From: an uncultured Mollicutes bacterium
Lineage (GTDB): Bacteria; Bacillota_I; Bacilli_A; RFN20; CAG-826
Length of the DNA: 8,988 bases
NCBI GenBank assembly: GCA_945935945.1
Contig: CAMESA010000031.1
Location: forward strand, 1-8,988
Direction of reading: 5' to 3'
Part shown: positions 6,098 through 8,988 of the stretch, one piece after another
Numbering within the stretch: the first letter of the stretch is position 1
Layout of the letters: each line of letters begins with the position of its first letter
Made by a program: the position numbers and the translations under genes
The notes under the pieces: model-generated
The model's input: the letters and a program-made list of their open reading frames with translations, nothing else
Databases searched by the model: none
What the model was told of the DNA's origin: nothing

Positions 6098-6318
6098 TTT
6101 TTTTCTCCTTGTTGATTTATCCAATTTTCACATTCAATTTCCATACTAAACCGACTTCTCATATTTTTGGTTGGAATAAAAACAATTTGGTCTGCATACA
6201 TAACAAACATCGCAGTTCTTGAAAGATTTATATGTATTTTTCGTTGTTCTTCTGGAATTGCATAATAGATCTCATAACCTGCTATATCTTTAATCTTTGT
6301 AAACGTAATATTTTCCAT
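6094..6318 (-). CDS. Hypothetical protein, 74 aa
   Basis: This small soluble protein is unrecognised. It has beta-rich composition in the middle (YEIYYAIPEE, RTAMFVMYADQIVFIPT) and a polar end (NQQGEKK). The single cysteine is C63 and there is no membrane span. The ATG at 6318 overlaps the previous gene's TAA by one base (TAATG) and is preceded by GAGGAG. Its own stop overlaps the next start as ATGA. Tight coupling on both sides and strong initiation signals support a true gene. Confidence 0.7.
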   Translation of the reverse strand: MENITFTKIKDIAGYEIYYAIPEEQRKIHINLSRTAMFVMYADQIVFIPTKNMRSRFSMEIECENWINQQGEKK

Positions 6319-6551
6319 TATAAAGACTCCTCACCTCCCCTAAACTCCTTACTGTTTACTGCTTCTTGCCAAGTTGGATATTCGGCTATAAGTTTATTAA
6401 AAACAATAGGGCTATTTACTGCTTCAATAGGATATGAAGCATTGTAATCATCATCATAAATAAGAAAAACATCTCCGTCTTGTATTAGAGTAACAATAAA
6501 AATTTCATTATTTTTTTGTTTATAAATCTGCCCTACTTTAATCTTTGACAT
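6318..6551 (-). CDS. Small beta-rich protein, distant paralogue of the 75-aa and 80-aa neighbours
   Basis: This protein has 77 aa, with its start at the ATG at 6551 behind AAGGAG (7-nt spacing). A longer frame to 6605 would run into the previous gene. It opens VGQIYKQKNNEIFIVTLIQDGDVF, which parallels VGDVWKSKESGTVFILTRRDD in the gene directly upstream. The shared pattern is a VGD/QxxK turn followed by a strand of the form F-I-V/L-T, typical of small SH3-like barrels. It lacks the closing YLG-SKA motif of its two relatives and ends instead in YPTWQEAVNSKEF. It overlaps the upstream gene by 14 nt. Function unknown; relatedness to the other two is plausible but weak. Confidence 0.7.
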   Translation of the reverse strand: MSKIKVGQIYKQKNNEIFIVTLIQDGDVFLIYDDDYNASYPIEAVNSPIVFNKLIAEYPTWQEAVNSKEFRGGEESL

Positions 6552-6765
6552 CAAACAACTCCTTAATTTTTGCTTTAGATTTACCGAGATATTCTGAAAG
6601 TCCAAAAAATCTATTATCTATAATTATTTTTCTAGTTCTTCCATCACTAGCCATTGAGTGAAACCAATCTTTAAAATAATCATCTCTTCTAGTTAATATA
6701 AAAACTGTTCCGCTTTCTTTAGACTTCCACACATCTCCGACTTCTGGCGAATGTTTTTCGTTCAT
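6538..6765 (-). CDS. Small protein of a duplicated family, 75 aa (VGD...YLGKSKA)
   Basis: This protein of unknown function is clearly related to the 80-aa protein encoded at 7782-8024. Both share SPEVGDVWK (6-14; TPEAGDIFK in the relative) near the start and close with YLGKSKAKIKELFDV (59-73; YLGHSKANIDDLFKV in the relative). The middle has diverged and is strand-like (GTVFILTRRDD). The start is fixed at the ATG at 6765 by AGGAG upstream. This ATG overlaps the stop of the 42-aa frame at 6762-6890 as ATGA. A longer reading back to 6813 would start at a TTG inside that frame and is rejected. Confidence 0.75.
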   Translation of the reverse strand: MNEKHSPEVGDVWKSKESGTVFILTRRDDYFKDWFHSMASDGRTRKIIIDNRFFGLSEYLGKSKAKIKELFDVKD

Positions 6766-6890
6766 AATCTTTCTCCTGTAAAAGGGTTTAGTCCATTCTT
6801 CATTCTCTGACAAAAAGTACTAGTTCTAATATTAAGCTCTCTACACCACTCTGCTATACACTTTCTTTCTTCATTGTGTGTTATAGACAA
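6762..6890 (-). CDS. 42-aa helix-turn-helix-like micro-ORF (EW-REL-GI-type motif)
   Basis: This short frame begins at a TTG at 6890, with AGGA close upstream, and ends in an ATGA overlap with the next gene. Its sequence (SITHNEERKCIAEWCRELNI, then TFCQRMKNGLNP) matches a motif I know from phage proteins and homing-endonuclease-associated DNA-binding regions: 'ltyngetktlaeWareLGis..tl..RlknGws'. It predicts a strand plus two helices that bind DNA. Such motifs usually sit beside a nuclease or integrase domain, none of which is here, so it may be a remnant. The coupled stop and intact motif argue for translation. The motif call is from memory and moderate. Confidence 0.45.
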   Translation of the reverse strand: MSITHNEERKCIAEWCRELNIRTSTFCQRMKNGLNPFTGERL

Positions 6891-6933
6891 CTTTTCCTAT
6901 CCGCATAGCTTTTAATGCTTCTTCAAATTTCAT
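6871..6933 (-). pseudogene. Truncated 20-aa fragment with a Tad2/DUF2829-like start
   Basis: The frame reads MKFEEALKAMRIGKVVYNTQ then stops. The opening (F-EAL-AM--GK-V) is the typical start of DUF2829/Tad2 and similar small phage proteins, which normally continue for 60-90 residues. It starts inside the end of the 125-aa gene with no good ribosome binding site. A -1 shift near its last codons would join it to the 42-aa frame that overlaps it. It is either the stump of a lost gene or the first half of a frameshifted one. Confidence 0.4.
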
Positions 6934-7300
6934 CTTTCTTATCCTCATAAAAAGTTACTTCATCTTTACAAATTGGACGGCAGTTTTCCCAAATCTTACC
7001 ACAATCAGTAAGAAAACCATCAGTGTATTTATATTTTAAAATATCAATATCGGTTTCATCATCATTCCAAAACAAGCACAGACATTTGTTCTTGATGATA
7101 TAGTCCCAGTCAAGTTCGGGTTCTTTGTAAAATTCCCAACAATTACTTAATGTTTCAAGTATTGAAAGAGGATATTCATAATTATCATTATTAACAATAA
7201 CACCTTTTTTTAATAAAATGAACTTTCCTTTTTTCCAATGAGACAATCTAATCTTAGCCCCTTTTCTAAACTCGGGCAAAAGCTCTTCTAAATATGCCAT
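6923..7300 (-). CDS. Two-domain small phage protein with a Tad2/DUF2829-like N-terminus, 125 aa
   Basis: The N-terminal half (LLPEFRKGAKIRLSHWKKGKF at 7-27, closing with NCWEFYKEP at 53-61) follows the pattern 'lreGkkirr..W..g.yi...W..y.e' of the DUF2829/Tad2-like fold. Tad2 of phage SPO1 and relatives bind the Thoeris signalling molecule and so block host defence. The C-terminal half (DWDYIIKNKCLCLFWNDDETD at 64-84, then CRPICKDEVTFYED at 107-120) is a second module I have seen in Gram-positive phage proteins, without known function. Four of its cysteines could pair or bind metal. The ATG at 7300 overlaps the YopX stop (TAATG) behind AGAGGAG. An anti-defence role is only a hypothesis, since the resemblance is confined to a short pattern. 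Confidence 0.65.
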   Translation of the reverse strand: MAYLEELLPEFRKGAKIRLSHWKKGKFILLKKGVIVNNDNYEYPLSILETLSNCWEFYKEPELDWDYIIKNKCLCLFWNDDETDIDILKYKYTDGFLTDCGKIWENCRPICKDEVTFYEDKKDEI

Positions 7301-7785
7301 TATTCTTGCTCCTCTAGTAAATCTGTGTTTTCGTGAATGTTGCCGATTATTTCAATTTCTCTTAATGAAGAACAAAACATTTTTTCAATCATTGATACGT
7401 TTTCGGGAGTTTTGGGATTATGCAAGTGCATATAAAAGCCGTTACAATTTGTTTCAAAAGATGCTGTGTTTGTATATTCAACAACCCCAATAAAAGGCTC
7501 TTTTCTTGAGCTTTTATCTATAATTTTTACAATATCTCCCTCATAAATGAGCTTGCCGTTCTTATCCTTTAAACCTGTGCATTGTTCAAGAGTGTTAATA
7601 TACTCCATATCCACATTTTCTTTAGAATGATTAAACCACCAACGAAATGCCCAGTTGATGTCTTTTATGTTTTCTTCTGTAAAAGGTAGGTTTTTGTTTT
7701 CGTAAGTAATCCCTAGTTCTGAGAATATCGGATAATAATAACCTTTATCTGTCCAAACTCTTGGTAAAAATCTGTCATCGATCAT
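7300..7785 (-). CDS. YopX family protein
   Basis: This 161-aa protein carries the YopX signature (PF09643). A conserved core TGLKDKNGKLIYEGDIVK spans residues 70-87, and the family-typical end IEIIGNIHENTDLL spans 144-157. The N-terminus, RFLPRVWTDKGYYYPIF (5-21), corresponds to the usual 'kfRvWd...' opening. YopX proteins are common in phages and prophages of low-GC Gram-positive bacteria and some others. Their molecular role is unknown. The ATG at 7785 overlaps the upstream stop as ATGA, with GGAGA upstream. This is among the firmest family calls in the accessory block and is a useful pointer to host range. Confidence 0.9.
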   Translation of the reverse strand: MIDDRFLPRVWTDKGYYYPIFSELGITYENKNLPFTEENIKDINWAFRWWFNHSKENVDMEYINTLEQCTGLKDKNGKLIYEGDIVKIIDKSSRKEPFIGVVEYTNTASFETNCNGFYMHLHNPKTPENVSMIEKMFCSSLREIEIIGNIHENTDLLEEQE

Positions 7786-8024
7786 TCTTCATTCTCCACC
7801 TTAAATAGATCATCTATGTTTGCTTTACTGTGTCCGAGATAAGTCCATTTTCTTATAAACTTATCATAATCAAGTTTACATATCTCATAATGGTATTCAT
7901 AGTTAGTAATCCAGTATTTTCTTACATAAACAACTATATATCCAACCCAAAGTATATGAGCTTTTTCACCATATTCATCTTTGAATATATCTCCTGCTTC
8001 TGGTGTTCTATTATTACTTATCAT
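7782..8024 (-). CDS. Small protein of a duplicated family, 80 aa (AGD...YLGHSKA)
   Basis: This is a paralogue of the 75-aa protein at 6538-6765. It has TPEAGDIFK (7-15), a middle rich in tyrosine and tryptophan (VVYVRKYWITNYEYHYE), and the closing motif YLGHSKANIDDLFKV (62-76). Function unknown. The start is taken as the ATG at 8024, which overlaps the end of the 236-aa gene by 11 nt. An alternative TTG at 8039 would add five residues. Neither has a strong ribosome binding site, as the upstream sequence is only GAAAGAAAAAAG, so translation probably depends on coupling to the upstream gene. Confidence 0.7.
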   Translation of the reverse strand: MISNNRTPEAGDIFKDEYGEKAHILWVGYIVVYVRKYWITNYEYHYEICKLDYDKFIRKWTYLGHSKANIDDLFKVENEE

Positions 8025-8724
8025 TCTTTTTTCTTTCAATTATATCACTATATGCTTTATCTAATGCTTCTTTTTCTTTTCTATAATATTCATTTGAAAT
8101 TATATACCCACCACTTTCTTGTGGAATTCTATAGTTTCTTGAACTTTCTGACCAGCCATTGAATACAGAAGCATAATCCCATAAAAGAAATTTAAACATC
8201 TTTTTTCCTACTACATTTTGTTTCATATAATATGGAATACGCATAAGATAATGATTTTTATTCCCATAATCATAGTCATAGTTAAATACATCAAACGCTT
8301 GTGTTTCCCAGCCACCACCCCAATATGAATTTCTTATAGTGGTTTTATCGTGTGAAATTTTATACTTACCAATAGATAAAGCATCTTCAATTTGCTTTAA
8401 TGAAGAATATTTTTTATCTTTAACTGTAACAATAGCTGTTTCTAAAAAGGTTTTTATTTCTTCTATTTTCTTTTTAGCATATTCATAATCAATTTTAAAG
8501 TTTCTTACTGCTCTATGAGAAATTGTATAACATTCAAAATCTAAAACTTTATTCCAATCTTCTAAAACACGCATCATTTTATAATTTATTTCAATATCTT
8601 TTAAATAACTACTTGAATTATCAGGATAAATCAACCATTCACCATCATAATAAGTATATTGATGATTAGGATGTTCTTTAGCATATTCTAGTAAATCATA
8701 AATAGTTTCAATTTTTGTTAACAT
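8014..8724 (-). CDS. Hypothetical protein, 236 aa, first gene of the operon
   Basis: This protein is not recognised. It is soluble and very rich in tyrosine and lysine. Residues 1-20 form a helix, then HQYTYYDGEWLIYPDNSSSY (21-40). A charged, possibly coiled helix spans about 77-97 (KIDYEYAKKKIEEIKTFLE). A glycine and aromatic segment follows (YWGGGWE, 134-140; VFNYDYDYGNKNHY, 146-159). It ends in a basic helix (ERKKNDK). It has one cysteine and no membrane span. It is the first gene after the promoters, with AAGGA 6 nt before the ATG at 8724 and a leader of about 22 nt, so it is probably among the earliest products of this block. First genes of such operons are often host-takeover proteins, but nothing in the sequence shows a specific role. 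Confidence 0.75.
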   Translation of the reverse strand: MLTKIETIYDLLEYAKEHPNHQYTYYDGEWLIYPDNSSSYLKDIEINYKMMRVLEDWNKVLDFECYTISHRAVRNFKIDYEYAKKKIEEIKTFLETAIVTVKDKKYSSLKQIEDALSIGKYKISHDKTTIRNSYWGGGWETQAFDVFNYDYDYGNKNHYLMRIPYYMKQNVVGKKMFKFLLWDYASVFNGWSESSRNYRIPQESGGYIISNEYYRKEKEALDKAYSDIIERKKNDK

Positions 8725-8752
8725 TTTTATCCTTTCTTTTACTTTAGTTCCA

Positions 8753-8781
8753 ATTATAAAACAATTAGAATAAATTGTAAA
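8753..8781 (-). promoter_or_regulatory. Sigma-70/A-type promoter for the accessory operon
   Basis: On the minus strand -35 TTTACA (8776-8781, five of six consensus bases) is separated by exactly 17 bp from -10 TATAAT (8753-8758, perfect consensus). Transcription would start near 8746, giving a leader of about 22 nt before the ATG at 8724. This is the strongest promoter in the window and suggests use of the host's housekeeping RNA polymerase. Confidence 0.75.
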
Positions 8782-8819
8782 GTCAAAATTTAAAGATGTT
8801 AAAACTTGATTTCTCTTTT

Positions 8820-8836
8820 GTTATACGTAGTATAAC
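8820..8836. repeat. Perfect inverted repeat, likely operator
   Basis: GTTATAC and GTATAAC are exact inverted arms of 7 bp around a 3-bp spacer (GTA). The size and symmetry suit a dimeric repressor or regulator. On the minus strand the left half of this element contains the -10 of the distal promoter, so bound protein would block it. Its centre is about 82 bp upstream of the predicted proximal transcription start. Confidence 0.5.
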
Positions 8837-8857
8837 TGTATTAATTTTCTCTTTAAA
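8829..8857 (-). promoter_or_regulatory. Second, distal promoter overlapped by the inverted repeat
   Basis: On the minus strand -35 TTTAAA (8852-8857, four of six) and -10 TATACT (8829-8834, five of six) are 17 bp apart. The -10 lies within the inverted repeat at 8820-8836. It is weaker than the proximal promoter and probably regulated. In such AT-rich DNA a chance match is possible. Confidence 0.4.
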
Positions 8858-8892
8858 ATAAATTATCCTTAGATTCTTTTATTCTTTATTTT

Positions 8893-8907
8893 CTTTTGTA
8901 TACTTTT
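8893..8907. repeat. Direct repeat copy 1, AAAAGTATACAAAAG
   Basis: Read on the minus strand, this 15-bp element is identical to one at 8955-8969. Its core GTATAC is palindromic. The copies are 62 bp apart, close to six helical turns, so proteins bound to them would face the same side. A regulator binding site or a phage-specific promoter element is likely. Confidence 0.45.
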
Positions 8908-8954
8908 CTTTTCTTTCTTCTTTTCTTAAAATCAAAAAAATTTAAAATAATTTG

Positions 8955-8969
8955 CTTTTGTATACTTTT
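8955..8969. repeat. Direct repeat copy 2, AAAAGTATACAAAAG
   Basis: This is the second exact copy of the 15-bp element at 8893-8907. It falls at the extreme upstream edge of the control region. A weak TTGTTA lies 15 bp upstream of its TATACA on the minus strand, which is too close for a convincing promoter. The stretch between the copies is almost entirely purine on the minus strand. Confidence 0.45.
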
Positions 8970-8988
8970 TTTCATGTTCTAACAATTA

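Larger units (their letters stand above)
8725..8988. other. Non-coding control region upstream of the operon (264+ bp)
   Basis: No convincing gene lies here. It contains the two promoters, the inverted repeat and the two 15-bp direct repeats listed separately. Positions about 8878-8925 are nearly pure A and G on the minus strand, interrupted by the GTATAC core. A 29-codon, lysine-rich frame (8886-8975, minus) is present but lacks a ribosome binding site. The region may also serve a divergent gene beyond the window. Confidence 0.6.

Noticed and set aside
6232..6447. Open frame of 71 codons on the plus strand
   Set aside because: It is antisense to two well-supported coupled minus-strand genes. 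Its hydrophobic look comes from AT-rich antisense codons.
6766..6813. N-terminal extension of the 75-aa gene to a TTG at 6813
   Set aside because: The ATG at 6765 has an AGGAG site. The extension only re-reads the 42-aa frame out of phase.
7830..8162. Open frame of 110 codons on the plus strand, very hydrophobic
   Set aside because: It is antisense to a tyrosine- and lysine-rich coding region, which automatically gives isoleucine, phenylalanine and leucine. It would span the junction of two good genes.
8886..8975. Lysine/arginine-rich frame of 29 codons on the minus strand
   Set aside because: It has no ribosome binding site, and its composition comes from the purine-rich tract. The two 15-bp repeats are read in different frames within it, so regulatory DNA explains the sequence better.
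1..8988. tRNA genes, CRISPR arrays, insertion sequences, attachment sites
   Set aside because: No cloverleaf-like stretch, regularly spaced repeat series, transposase or integrase gene, or terminal inverted repeats were found by eye. The gaps are too short for most of these.

Overview
The window looks like part of a lytic, contractile-tailed phage genome that is AT-rich and probably large. The grounds are a T4 gp19-type tail tube gene with a second gp19-like gene beside it, a signal-peptide endolysin, and a long run of very small, overlapping genes. All supported genes lie on the minus strand. The host cannot be named. Strong AGGAGG-type ribosome binding sites, occasional TTG starts, a good sigma-70/A-type promoter, and YopX and Tad2/DUF2829-type small proteins fit a low-GC Gram-positive host better than a Bacteroidota host, but this is inference.

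Transcription runs from right to left. Positions 8725-8988 hold a control region with two promoters. The proximal one is TTTACA-N17-TATAAT. The distal one has its -10 inside a perfect 17-bp inverted repeat. Further upstream is a 15-bp motif repeated twice, 62 bp apart. Downstream comes a densely packed block (8724 to 4442) of about eleven small genes, most joined by ATGA or TAATG overlaps. It holds a 236-aa orphan, a YopX protein, a two-domain protein with a Tad2/DUF2829-like start, a broken mini-gene region, a family of small paralogous proteins, two membrane proteins and a QueC-like PP-loop enzyme. Most of these look like host-takeover or accessory genes.

The middle (4420 to 1905) carries an orphan, a full-length serine hydroxymethyltransferase with two insertions, and a ClpP-family protease. 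The protease keeps its catalytic triad but has lost most of the hydrophobic pocket that docks Clp ATPases. SHMT feeds the one-carbon folate pool used for thymidylate or hydroxymethyl-pyrimidine synthesis, and a QueC-like enzyme belongs to 7-deazaguanine chemistry. Together they suggest nucleotide or DNA modification, but no other gene of either pathway is visible here.

The left part (1865 to 1) is late: an endolysin with a Sec-type signal peptide, a previously untracked 28-aa hydrophobic peptide starting 3 nt after it (holin-like by position), a hairpin-bearing gap, the tail tube gene and the start of a second tail-tube-like gene that runs off the window. The endolysin and the tail tube gene each have a TATAAACTT motif about 75 nt upstream, a candidate late promoter element.
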